Below the pieces are notes generated by a model. That model was not told the DNA's origin, searched no databases, and saw nothing but the letters and a program-made list of their open reading frames with translations. From contig NZ_PXOH01000006.1 of the NCBI RefSeq assembly GCF_003007785.1, positions 186,001 to 250,000 on the forward strand: a stretch of DNA of 64,000 nt, written 5' to 3'. The position numbers and the translations under genes are program-made. The DNA comes from Aphanothece hegewaldii CCALA 016 (lineage in GTDB: Bacteria; Cyanobacteriota; Cyanobacteriia; Cyanobacteriales; Microcystaceae). Of the stretch, positions 56,694-64,000 are shown piece after piece; positions within the stretch are counted from its first letter, which is position 1; every line of letters starts with the position of its first letter.

Positions 56694-57734
56694 ATGAAAG
56701 CGGTTATTTGTGGATATTATGGTAAAGGAAATGGTGGTGATGAAGCCCTTTTAGTATCGCTGTTGCAAATGTTACCACCACAGATCACCCCTATTGTTTT
56801 ATCGAATAACCCCAAACAAACCCAAAAAAGTTACGGTGTCGAGAGTTATTATAGTCGATCGACATTTGATGTTTTAAAAGCCCTCAAGCATTCTGATGTC
56901 TTTATTTGGGGGGGTGGTAGCTTGATGCAGGATGTGACGAGTGCAGCCAGTCCGGTTTATTATGGTGGTTTGATGGCTTTAGCTCAACAACAAGGACTAA
57001 AAACCGTTGCTTGGGCTCAGGGAATTGGTCCGTTGAAACGTCCTTTGACACGCTGGATCACAAAACAGGTTTTACAAAATTGTACTGCAATTAGCGTTAG
57101 GGATTACGGTTCAGCTAAATTAGTCGCCGAATGGAATATTAATCCAATTGTAGCACCCGATCCCGTATGGGCATTAGAAGCTACACCTTTTTTGCAGTTA
57201 ATTGATTTACGTGCGCCAAGAGTTGCGGTAAACTTACGATCGCATCCTCTATTAACACCACAACGTCTCGAAGTTCTCACACAAGCGTTAGTCGATTTTC
57301 AAAAAGCCACCCAAGCATTTATTTTACTGGTTCCCTTCCAATTGTCCCAAGATTTAGACATTGCGCGTTCTATTGCTCAAAGACTTCCAAATAATGATCA
57401 TCAAATTATAACTTTAGAAGATCCCAGACAATTAAAAGGATTATTTCGCGGGGTAGAAATGCTAATTGGAATGCGTTTACATAGTCTTATTATGGCAGCA
57501 GCCGAAAATTGTCGCTGTTTTGCTCTCTCGTATGATCCCAAAGTCACTCGGTTAATGGAAGAAATTAATATACTAGGATGGGAACTTTTTTCACTCCCTG
57601 AACAGTCTCATCAGATCAGTAAAGCTTGGATTGAACACTATGCTAATGGTGAAGCCTTAAGTAGCGATCGTATTCATTCTTTAATTGATCGAGCTTTGAT
57701 GCACCAAGAAATTTTAGAAAAATTAGCTCAGTAG
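56694..57734 (+). CDS. csaB: polysaccharide pyruvyl transferase CsaB
   Basis: 346 residues. GYYGKGNGGDEALLVSLLQ start, IWGGGSLMQDVTSAASPVYY, AWAQGIGPL, VAPDPVWAL, and GMRLHSLIMAAAENCRCFALSYDPKV near the end are the CsaB signature. It adds pyruvate to cell-wall polysaccharide; in S-layer bacteria this makes the ligand for SLH domains, and cyanobacterial outer-membrane porins use SLH domains in this way. The stop is TAG. Confidence 0.93.
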   Translation: MKAVICGYYGKGNGGDEALLVSLLQMLPPQITPIVLSNNPKQTQKSYGVESYYSRSTFDVLKALKHSDVFIWGGGSLMQDVTSAASPVYYGGLMALAQQQGLKTVAWAQGIGPLKRPLTRWITKQVLQNCTAISVRDYGSAKLVAEWNINPIVAPDPVWALEATPFLQLIDLRAPRVAVNLRSHPLLTPQRLEVLTQALVDFQKATQAFILLVPFQLSQDLDIARSIAQRLPNNDHQIITLEDPRQLKGLFRGVEMLIGMRLHSLIMAAAENCRCFALSYDPKVTRLMEEINILGWELFSLPEQSHQISKAWIEHYANGEALSSDRIHSLIDRALMHQEILEKLAQ

Positions 57735-57824
57735 ATATATCTTAAGGGATAACTTGGCTCGGAACGTTCACCATTACGGTTTCGTCATAAAACATAAAAA
57801 GGTTGTCTCTACAAAGAAATCCAT

Positions 57825-58760
57825 ATGACGGAAACTAACCATCGTTCTATAGACAATTTTCTGGAAAGTTTAGAACCGACTTCCCCTGTAGTAGAAATAT
57901 TTGATGTTGATATTGAATCGACTAAAACTGACTGGTTTGCGGTAGCTCAATCTTTACGTCAACAAAACCAGAATCTAAACAAAACCATTGTACAGTTAGA
58001 ACAATCTCTGTGTGACGCGCAACAAAATCTACAAATTCAGACAAGACGAGTTCGTAGCGCCCAAATGTTGATTAATCAACAAACCGAAGAACTCAACCAA
58101 ACCCCTGAAAAAATTGCTCAACTCAAAAGTGAATTAGAATCGAATCAACAAACCATACAACAACAACAAAATGTCATAAATCATCTTTCTGCACAATTAG
58201 AAAAAACACAAGAACAATTAGCTTATCTTGAACGAGAATGCGCTCTTTTACAAGAGGAAAAAACGGGAAAAACCCATCAACTCCTCACCGCAGAAAAACA
58301 TATGCAAGAGTTACAATCTCGGTTACTTCGCCAGCAACGCTATACTTTGCAATATAAATCTGCTTTAGAAAAAATTTCGGAGAATGAAACCAATCTATCA
58401 ACAAAAGTCATTCCACTTCTTCCTAAAAATTCGTCTATTCAACCTTGGACAAATGTTAAAAACGAGTTAGAAACGCCAAAGCAAGAAAGTATGAATGCTT
58501 GGATTGAACGAGCGCCGGACGAACAAAACGCAATTACATCAGATGGTAATTATGCTATTGTTGAGTCTAATCAGAGACATTCTTTAGAAGATGAGTTATT
58601 AGTCGAATTAGAAGACAATGAACCTGTTTCAAAACCTCAAAAAATTCCCAATAACTCGAAAAACTTGTCTTTTTCGATTATTTCCTCTAATTCAAATTGG
58701 AAAAAACCATCTTCTAAATCTGTAGATTTACCGACTTTCCTGCGAGAACAATCATCATAA
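57825..58760 (+). CDS. coiled-coil protein, 311 aa
   Basis: Residues 40-190 form a long Gln/Glu-rich coiled coil (ELNQTPEKIAQLKSELES, AQLEKTQEQLAYLERECALL), followed by a disordered, acidic and Ser-rich tail ending KKPSSKSVDLPTFLREQ. No membrane helix or catalytic motif is seen. A structural role is possible; the function is unknown. It ends in a strong terminator. Confidence 0.65.
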   Translation: MTETNHRSIDNFLESLEPTSPVVEIFDVDIESTKTDWFAVAQSLRQQNQNLNKTIVQLEQSLCDAQQNLQIQTRRVRSAQMLINQQTEELNQTPEKIAQLKSELESNQQTIQQQQNVINHLSAQLEKTQEQLAYLERECALLQEEKTGKTHQLLTAEKHMQELQSRLLRQQRYTLQYKSALEKISENETNLSTKVIPLLPKNSSIQPWTNVKNELETPKQESMNAWIERAPDEQNAITSDGNYAIVESNQRHSLEDELLVELEDNEPVSKPQKIPNNSKNLSFSIISSNSNWKKPSSKSVDLPTFLREQSS

Positions 58761-58783
58761 ACAACAATCAGAAACCGAAAATC

Positions 58784-58830
58784 AGAAAAAGAACCGACGA
58801 CTGGCCGCGTTTCGTCTCGGTTCTCTTTCT
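58784..58830 (+). terminator. long hairpin after the coiled-coil gene
   Basis: AGAAAAAGAACCG at 58784-58796 pairs with CGGTTCTCTTTCT at 58818-58830 (12 of 13 positions) around a GC-rich loop. It lies 24 bp after the stop at 58760. A CTCCTCACAC stretch follows on the same strand (58837-58846). Confidence 0.7.
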
Positions 58831-58889
58831 GGTTCGCTCCTCACACTATTTAGAGTATATCTATAAGTATCCGTTTTGTCACGGAGTCT

Positions 58890-59705
58890 TTAAAGTTCCA
58901 TTAAAGGAATCACTCCGAGTTTTTCCGTAAGTCCAAACCGTAATAAAAGTTGTACGATCGCAATCATTCCTAAACGAGCTTGTGCTAAAGTAAGATCCTG
59001 ACGCTTTACTTCTCCCCATATCCGACAAGACTGTTCAAATTTTAAAAAAGTGTTACTCAGATCTGATGCGATTTTGATTGAATTTACTCTATCCTTACCA
59101 TCAATAACTTTTATAATTTGGGCAATTAGTTCTTGTTCTTCGGCTTGTTGCCAGATTATATGATTAAAAATAACTAGATTAGGCGATAACCAAAACCAAG
59201 TTAGCTGATGAAAATCTAATGTTTTTAGTTGAATAAGATGATCTAAATGACCTAAGCGTAACAGTGAACAGCATCTTGCATGAGCATATTGTATGAGAAA
59301 AATTTCATCATTGATGTCTGTTGGGTGTTGATTGAATAAGGATAAAGGATAGTTAGCTAAAAATAATTCAGGCAATTTTTGTAACCATTGATTGATCTCA
59401 CTATATTTAATTAAAAATTCTAATAAGCCATAATTATTACAAAAAACTTCAATTTCTAATTGATATTTCGCCTCTAATACTAAGCAATTATAAATAATTT
59501 TGTGATTAATTTCTTGAGCTAATTTTAAATTTCCTTTAGCTAATTTTAGAGCAATAGAACATTGATAAATTATTCCTAATTCGGAATGAATCAGATAAAA
59601 AGAAAGAGAATTAATATTAAATGATGAGAGATTGATTAAGAGATATTGTTCAAGCGATCGCTCAATAGAAAGATCAGTTAAAGGTAAATTAAATTGACTA
59701 TTCAC
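58890..59705 (-). CDS. orphan DALR anticodon-binding-domain protein
   Basis: 271 residues. The C-terminal half matches the DALR anticodon-binding domain of arginyl-tRNA synthetase: QYAHARCCSLLRLG, LSNTFLKFEQSCRIWGE, LAQARLGMIAIVQLLLRFGL. There is no HIGH or KMSKS catalytic core. The N-terminal part (about 1-125) is unassigned. Free-standing DALR proteins occur in cyanobacteria; the role is unknown, perhaps tRNA binding. Its start overlaps the end of the Rpn nuclease gene by 8 bp. Confidence 0.75.
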   Translation of the reverse strand: MNSQFNLPLTDLSIERSLEQYLLINLSSFNINSLSFYLIHSELGIIYQCSIALKLAKGNLKLAQEINHKIIYNCLVLEAKYQLEIEVFCNNYGLLEFLIKYSEINQWLQKLPELFLANYPLSLFNQHPTDINDEIFLIQYAHARCCSLLRLGHLDHLIQLKTLDFHQLTWFWLSPNLVIFNHIIWQQAEEQELIAQIIKVIDGKDRVNSIKIASDLSNTFLKFEQSCRIWGEVKRQDLTLAQARLGMIAIVQLLLRFGLTEKLGVIPLMEL

Positions 59706-60615
59706 TTTTAAGTTGTAAAACTTCTTCTATCGTTAAACCTGTTTTTTGGCTAATCATTTCCTCATCTAAAATATCGAGTAATTGTCTCGCAATTTCGATT
59801 TGAGCTTCTTTTTTTCCTTGTTCGATACCTTGTTCGATACCTTGTTCGATACCTTGTTCGATACCTTGTTGAATACCTTGTTCGATACCTTGGGCTAACC
59901 CCTGATTAACTGCTTTTATAATAGCATTTCGTTGATCTTGAATAAAGATTTCACGATGTTCTACGTCTTCTAATTCCTCTCTAGTAAGATTAGCTTGATG
60001 AGCGAGTCTAAAAGCTTTTTGAATTTCTGGAATTTCTTCCATGCTCTCAGGAACTTCGCCTAATCTTCGGGCTTCTTTGAGAAAATATAGCCATTTATCA
60101 GCAATCGTTTCTAACTCCTCTAATGGCTTAGTAAACTTAGGTAATTCTACAAAAACTAATTCAATATCATAAACTGAATAATCAATTAAATACTCAGTCT
60201 CTTTTAGAGCAAAACGAGAAATTAATTTATCAAACTGAGAAAACATGATAAAATCGGTTATCGTCAGGGCAATAACAGGATTAAGCCGACTATAACTATC
60301 CCGAATATCCAGTTGCATAGAATAAGCTTTTGCCGCATTATAGAGAATTCTTTTCTCAAATCCTTCTACATTGAGTACTTGCATTTCTATAATAACTGTT
60401 TGCCCTGTTTTTAATTTGGCCTTAACGTCTAAATAAGTATCTTTCATCCCTCTAATTCTGGGAGCTAAATAGGGATTGATAATAACTAAATCTTCAATCG
60501 TCGGATTTTCTTGATATAAAAGAGCATTTAAAAAACTAATAAGAATATCCTTACTTTCTTCTGAGCCAAATATTTTTTTAAAAGCGAAATCTGTTTTCGG
60601 GTTGATAAAGACCAT
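59698..60615 (-). CDS. Rpn family nuclease (PD-(D/E)XK, transposase-like)
   Basis: 305 residues starting FINPKTDFAFKKIFGSEESKD, with LDVKAKLKTGQTVIIEMQVL (the D...E-x-Q core of the PD-(D/E)XK fold). Rpn proteins promote recA-independent recombination through DNA cutting. The C-terminal part carries seven to eight GIEQ units encoded by a 12-bp tandem repeat, then EIARQLLDILDEE. It is the upstream gene of the coupled DALR gene. Confidence 0.9.
   Translation of the reverse strand: MVFINPKTDFAFKKIFGSEESKDILISFLNALLYQENPTIEDLVIINPYLAPRIRGMKDTYLDVKAKLKTGQTVIIEMQVLNVEGFEKRILYNAAKAYSMQLDIRDSYSRLNPVIALTITDFIMFSQFDKLISRFALKETEYLIDYSVYDIELVFVELPKFTKPLEELETIADKWLYFLKEARRLGEVPESMEEIPEIQKAFRLAHQANLTREELEDVEHREIFIQDQRNAIIKAVNQGLAQGIEQGIQQGIEQGIEQGIEQGIEQGKKEAQIEIARQLLDILDEEMISQKTGLTIEEVLQLKSE
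59816..59892. repeat. 12-bp tandem repeat inside the Rpn nuclease gene
   Basis: About six copies of CCTTGTTCGATA (12 bp), one with TTGAATACC, in frame so that they encode GIEQ or GIQQ units on the minus strand. Copy number can change without a frameshift. Confidence 0.9.
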
Positions 60616-60833
60616 AGAACATCAGTGAGCGCTCGACTAGCTTTATTGTAGCTCTGTGGAAAAATTAATCGAATAAACTGCAACATTCTCTGGTAATCTT
60701 AAATAAATTAGTAATTTATACTTATTCTTTTAACTCATAACTCGGCCTTTTCGATGGATTTTTTGTTACCATCGATTAACGTGTCCTATCCTGACTTAAT
60801 ATCACTTTGACTGACTTGTCAGATTTGTACCGA

Positions 60834-61508
60834 ATGTCACCCTCTATTCAGTTTCCCGAGCTAAATCAACCCCTTCTCAAAAAATCCGATGTTTTTGCTT
60901 GGGCAAAGTCTCACTACCGCGATCGCACTTTCAGCAAAGATGAACAGATCCCGACCCGTTCTGGGTTAATCTATTTAGTAGAACAAGGGGCGATCCGGAT
61001 TGTTGGACAATCCCAAATGAATGTGTTAAACACAAAAGCAACCGAAGAAATTACCAGCGAAGAAGTATTTTTAGGTTTTATCGGAGAGGGGCAACCCTTT
61101 GAAATTGTCTCTCAGCCTCAGTTTAAGCTACAAGCTTATTCTCATCTTGATGAGACGGTTCTAATTTGGATTTATTGGCAAGACTTAGAACTTTTACCGA
61201 ATTTGCGTCAAGAAATTTTTGAATCATTTCGCTATCAGCATCAACGTAAACTATTTTGGCTAAGTATTTTAGGTCAAAAACGTTCTGTCGATCGTTTGAT
61301 GGGGTTTCTTAACTTGCTTGTCGAAGAATACGGTAAACCTTGTGAACAAGGCTATTATCTACCTTATCCTTTAACTCATAGTCAGATGGCTAGTGCAATT
61401 GGTACAACCCGCGTTACAGTGACTCGTCTGATGGGAAAACTTCGTCAACAGGGTTTAATTTTTCTCTATGATGAGCATTTAATCGGTTTACCTAAATTAT
61501 TACAGTAA
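60834..61508 (+). CDS. Crp/Fnr family transcription regulator
   Basis: 224 residues from the ATG at 60834 (open from a TTG at 60807). An N-terminal cyclic-nucleotide-binding-like cupin, a dimer helix (about 130-150) and a C-terminal helix-turn-helix (LTHSQMASAIGTTRVTVTRLMGKLRQQGLI), as in NtcA and other Crp/Fnr proteins. The effector is not evident: the usual cAMP contact residues are not conserved. It stands alone. Confidence 0.88.
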   Translation: MSPSIQFPELNQPLLKKSDVFAWAKSHYRDRTFSKDEQIPTRSGLIYLVEQGAIRIVGQSQMNVLNTKATEEITSEEVFLGFIGEGQPFEIVSQPQFKLQAYSHLDETVLIWIYWQDLELLPNLRQEIFESFRYQHQRKLFWLSILGQKRSVDRLMGFLNLLVEEYGKPCEQGYYLPYPLTHSQMASAIGTTRVTVTRLMGKLRQQGLIFLYDEHLIGLPKLLQ

Positions 61509-61687
61509 CATCAAGACTTAGAAAACAAATAAAGATAATCTAAAGATCGTTGGGATTGAAGAATGCTAAAAGCCAATTTAATAAATTTACGCATCTTTTG
61601 TCCCAATGACCTGTATTTTAAGCTTAAAGTCAGAAAGCAAACCTCTTTTTAACTGGATTTTGTTTAAGTTATTTTTTATTATTTCCC

Positions 61688-61712
61688 AAAAAAAAGCAGG
61701 TCACTTACCTGC
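61688..61712 (-). terminator. factor-independent terminator of the PEP-CTERM gene
   Basis: On the minus strand GCAGGT, loop AAGTG, ACCTGC, then eight T: a 6-bp stem with a full T-run, 22 bp after the stop of the PEP-CTERM gene. Confidence 0.92.
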
Positions 61713-61734
61713 CTTCAAGAACTAATCTAAAGAT

Positions 61735-62388
61735 TTAGCAGTCTTTTTTCGCTAACCGTTTCTTGAAGAATGCACCAAAACCAGCAGCAGCACCCGCACC
61801 GAGCATCGTTAAAGGTTCTGGAACTGCTGTACCTGGTGGGACTGTTCCAATCATTTTAGTACTACCACCACCGCCATTAGGTCCAGGGCCTGAAGTTTGA
61901 GCGCGTATCGCTAGACTTTGATTATAAAAATCGTTTACACTCACACCACTAACTGTAAGCATTGTAGACTTTAGTAAACCACTACTAGAACCTGAATCAC
62001 CAAAGGTAATACCTACTTCAAAAGGCCCAGCAGGAGTAACATTATTACCACCCCCCATATTGTTACCATTTAAGGCAACATTAAAAGCAGTAACATCGGT
62101 TCCTGTAACATTAGTAGCATTGGCACTTCCAGCAAGATTAAAGAAAAGACCAAAAAGATCCCCATTATTAGGTGATGTAGCAGATTGTGCTAGGCTTATT
62201 GTGACTCCTCCACCTAGGATATCCGTAAGAGTAACATCATAGAAAATCGGAGTTGTATCAGCAGAAATTTTCGTGTTGACTTGAAAATTAACCGTTGCTG
62301 CATTCGCTGTATCAAAGATGGAAGGGACAAAAGCAACACCCGCCGCTAAAACAGATGTCCCAAGTAAAACAGAAAGGCGATTTGTCAT
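61735..62388 (-). CDS. PEP-CTERM sorting-domain protein
   Basis: 217 residues: signal peptide (about 5-30, VLLGTSVLAAGVAFVPSIFDTANA), a Gly/Asn/Thr-rich beta body of secreted type, and a C-terminal sorting signal AVPEPLTMLGAGAAAGFGAFFKKRL with VPEP, a hydrophobic helix and basic end. It should be cut and anchored by the exosortase encoded 425 bp upstream on the other strand. Surface or biofilm role is likely for the family. Confidence 0.92.
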   Translation of the reverse strand: MTNRLSVLLGTSVLAAGVAFVPSIFDTANAATVNFQVNTKISADTTPIFYDVTLTDILGGGVTISLAQSATSPNNGDLFGLFFNLAGSANATNVTGTDVTAFNVALNGNNMGGGNNVTPAGPFEVGITFGDSGSSSGLLKSTMLTVSGVSVNDFYNQSLAIRAQTSGPGPNGGGGSTKMIGTVPPGTAVPEPLTMLGAGAAAGFGAFFKKRLAKKDC

Positions 62389-62813
62389 TTGCGTAAACCT
62401 TATGTAGGCTATTGATTATTTTTGTGGATACAAAAACTATTTGTTGATCAAAGTTAATGAAATCTTTTAATAGTTGATATAGCATTTCTGTATCTTTATG
62501 CCTTAAATTATACAAAAGTGATGTTTTAGATCAATATGAGTCTTGTATAACTTTATGTATAACTTATGTATAACTTTAGAAAAAATGTTATTTTTTTCAA
62601 ACAATATACAAAATCTTTAGTTTTCTTTTGCTAAAACCTCAAGAAAAACTAAAATATTAGATATCAGCCGTATCGTAATGAAGAAGAATTAGGAGTGTGA
62701 AGATTTATCAAGTTGCTAAAATTAAATCAAAAACTTAATATCAAACGATTTGAGTCGGTGGTCATTAAGATAAATAAAAGCTAAATCAATATTCTGCTTA
62801 ACAAAAAACTTTT
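62389..62813. promoter_or_regulatory. divergent region with a triple TGTATAACTT repeat
   Basis: 425 AT-rich bases between the PEP-CTERM gene (minus) and the exosortase gene (plus), so it holds both promoters. TGTATAACTT occurs three times at 62544-62553, 62556-62565 and 62567-62576, spaced 12 and 11 bp, about one helix turn, which suggests a row of operator sites. No gene is seen. Confidence 0.5.
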
Positions 62814-63644
62814 ATGGAATGGACTAAATATTTACAAAAATCGACTTACTGGTTACTCGCATTAGGGGTGGCACTTGCGACACTTCATCTAACGATACTC
62901 GATCGCAGTAGTGAACCAAACCTGATGAGTTTAAGTATACTGCTATGGTTGGCGATCGGATCTTTGCTATGGGATAAACGTCATAACCTACACTTAGAAA
63001 GTGATTTTGTTTCTACCTTGGTTGGCTTTTCCTTGATTATGCTAATTTTATTAAGAGGACTTGCACCAAGCGGTTATCATCTAAAAATTTCGCCTTTTGT
63101 TTCGGGTGTGGGACTCGCGTTGATGGCTTCTGGGGTAAAAAGATTGTATGATTATTGGAAAGAGTTATTAATCTTAGGTTTATTAGTTCTTTATACTCCT
63201 TTTGCCAATATTTTACAAGCGATTGATTTACCCTTATTAACTGCAAAAGTTTCTACTTTTATCCTTTGGTTTAATGGATTTAATGTTTATCGAGAAGGTG
63301 TTAATATCAATTTACCTACTGGAAAAGTCGAAGTTTATGGAGCTTGTTCGGGTATCGATAGTATTTTATTAATGTTTAATATTGCTGTTTTATTCTTTTT
63401 ACTCATTCCGATTAAACCCATACAAAGAATCGTTTGCTTAGTTCTAGCAATTATTTTAGGATTTATCGTTAATGCTTTTCGAGTTGCTTTGATGGCTATT
63501 TTAGTCGCTGCAAGAAATACAGAAGCTTTTGAATATTGGCATGGTAATGATGGTAGTCTGATTTTTTCAGTTATTGGTGTAGTGTTATTTGGACTTTTTT
63601 GCTGGTTTGCTTATGTTCGTCCTTTTGCTACTTTGAAGGAATAA
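62814..63644 (+). CDS. crtA: cyanoexosortase A
   Basis: 276 residues, eight or so membrane helices. The active-site Cys is in VEVYGACSGIDSILLM, the Arg in GFIVNAFRVALMAIL, and the His in FEYWHGNDGSLIFSV: the Cys-Arg-His triad of exosortases. It processes PEP-CTERM proteins at the membrane. An accessory gene starts 5 bp downstream. Cyanoexosortase A is usually named crtA. Confidence 0.88.
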   Translation: MEWTKYLQKSTYWLLALGVALATLHLTILDRSSEPNLMSLSILLWLAIGSLLWDKRHNLHLESDFVSTLVGFSLIMLILLRGLAPSGYHLKISPFVSGVGLALMASGVKRLYDYWKELLILGLLVLYTPFANILQAIDLPLLTAKVSTFILWFNGFNVYREGVNINLPTGKVEVYGACSGIDSILLMFNIAVLFFLLIPIKPIQRIVCLVLAIILGFIVNAFRVALMAILVAARNTEAFEYWHGNDGSLIFSVIGVVLFGLFCWFAYVRPFATLKE

Positions 63645-63649
63645 TTTAG

Positions 63650-64000
63650 ATGAAGTATCTTAAAATTAATAAATGGGAAGGTTTTAGAATATCTTTAATT
63701 GCTTTAGCACTTGGTGGCGTGGCTGTTGTGTTGGGGAATGAATTCTTATCAGGAAAAAAAGAGCAAGAAACCGCAATTAAGGTAACTCTCCCTGCTCAGA
63801 TTCCTTTATCTAATTGGCAATTTATCAAATCAAACCCAATAGCGGCAAAAAATGAAAATAAATCAGATATAGGACAACTTTATCAATATCGTAATGGAAA
63901 TGATACTCTAGAAATTGACACTAGATATCAATTTTACACCGATGGAAATGCCAGCAGATTATTAATGGTATATCAAAGAATTCCACCCGCTACCCTCATT
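63650..64000 (+). CDS. cyanoexosortase A system-associated protein (cut by window end)
   Basis: 117 codons in the window from the ATG at 63650, following the exosortase gene by 5 bp with AAGGA upstream. A membrane helix (about 13-32, ISLIALALGGVAVVLGN) is followed by a periplasmic part with PLSNWQFI. Its place and layout are those of the EpsI-like accessory proteins found with cyanoexosortase. The 3' end is outside the window. Confidence 0.8.
   Translation, partial: MKYLKINKWEGFRISLIALALGGVAVVLGNEFLSGKKEQETAIKVTLPAQIPLSNWQFIKSNPIAAKNENKSDIGQLYQYRNGNDTLEIDTRYQFYTDGNASRLLMVYQRIPPATLI

Noticed and set aside
59816-59892. Possible CRISPR-like array
   Set aside because: The repeats are 12 bp, contiguous without spacers and in frame within the nuclease gene.

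Overview
The window comes from a low-GC, phycoerythrin-containing cyanobacterium. Evidence: frequent HIP1 octamers (GCGATCGC), phycoerythrin genes cpeBA with the lyase-like gene cpeZ, an isiA/CP43' cluster with flavodoxin, a cyanobacterial-type gshA, btpA, sepF and a cyanoexosortase with its PEP-CTERM substrate. The base composition and gene set fit a chroococcalean or similar unicellular lineage, but I cannot name a species. I saw no rRNA, tRNA, CRISPR array or complete IS element.

Layout. 1-1920: start of an RND efflux pump and its adaptor (minus strand). 2449-4857: alpha/beta hydrolase, trmL, gshA. 4945-6820: a single-domain response regulator, then worn small genes (a truncated RRM protein, a basic 42-aa protein, a 132-aa orphan, and a second copy of that orphan's leader and terminator with almost no coding sequence). 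6840-10481: a 1213-aa NACHT-HEAT ATPase. 10665-14825: small Cys protein, hydrolase, gatA, a decayed DUF433/DUF5615 toxin-antitoxin pair, and a hydrolase pseudogene with an in-frame TAG. 15012-23203: a photosystem I antenna island, with isiB, a CP43'-PsaL fusion and a CP43' gene on the minus strand, divergent from isiA and a fourth CP43' gene on the plus strand, followed by a glycosyltransferase and btpA. 23208-32399: a regulator with three degenerate receivers, divergent from a PatA/CheY/CheW/MCP/CheA operon of the type IV pilus motility type. 32812-34622: cpeB-cpeA-cpeZ. 34657-48984: housekeeping genes, including the yggS-sepF-proC cell-division cluster, galE, a pseudouridine synthase with a RodZ-like gene, gdhA, cysC, ilvC, a 1-Cys peroxiredoxin and a GT4 glycosyltransferase with a TPR-HEAT membrane protein. 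49219-54952: nadB, cobA-hemD fusion, DUF29, xseB, a two-RCK ion channel. 55131-55933: small decaying genes. 56027-60615: FMN reductase, csaB, a coiled-coil protein, an orphan DALR-domain protein coupled to an Rpn-type nuclease. 60834-64000: a Crp/Fnr regulator and the PEP-CTERM/cyanoexosortase module, cut by the window end.

How parts work together. The isi island should let the cell build a chlorophyll antenna around photosystem I and swap ferredoxin for flavodoxin under iron or light stress; btpA (PSI accumulation) lies just downstream. The chemotaxis-like operon should steer twitching motility, but its receptor GAF has lost the usual bilin cysteine, so it is probably not a classical PixJ photoreceptor. 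cpeZ follows cpeBA, as expected for a chaperone-like factor needed for phycoerythrobilin attachment.

Two further patterns stand out. A dispersed 20-25 bp hairpin (GGGTTTGG, short loop, CCAAACCC, then CTAC) occurs at least six times between genes. Several small genes are broken by single in-frame TAG codons or truncation, which points to ongoing decay of accessory genes.
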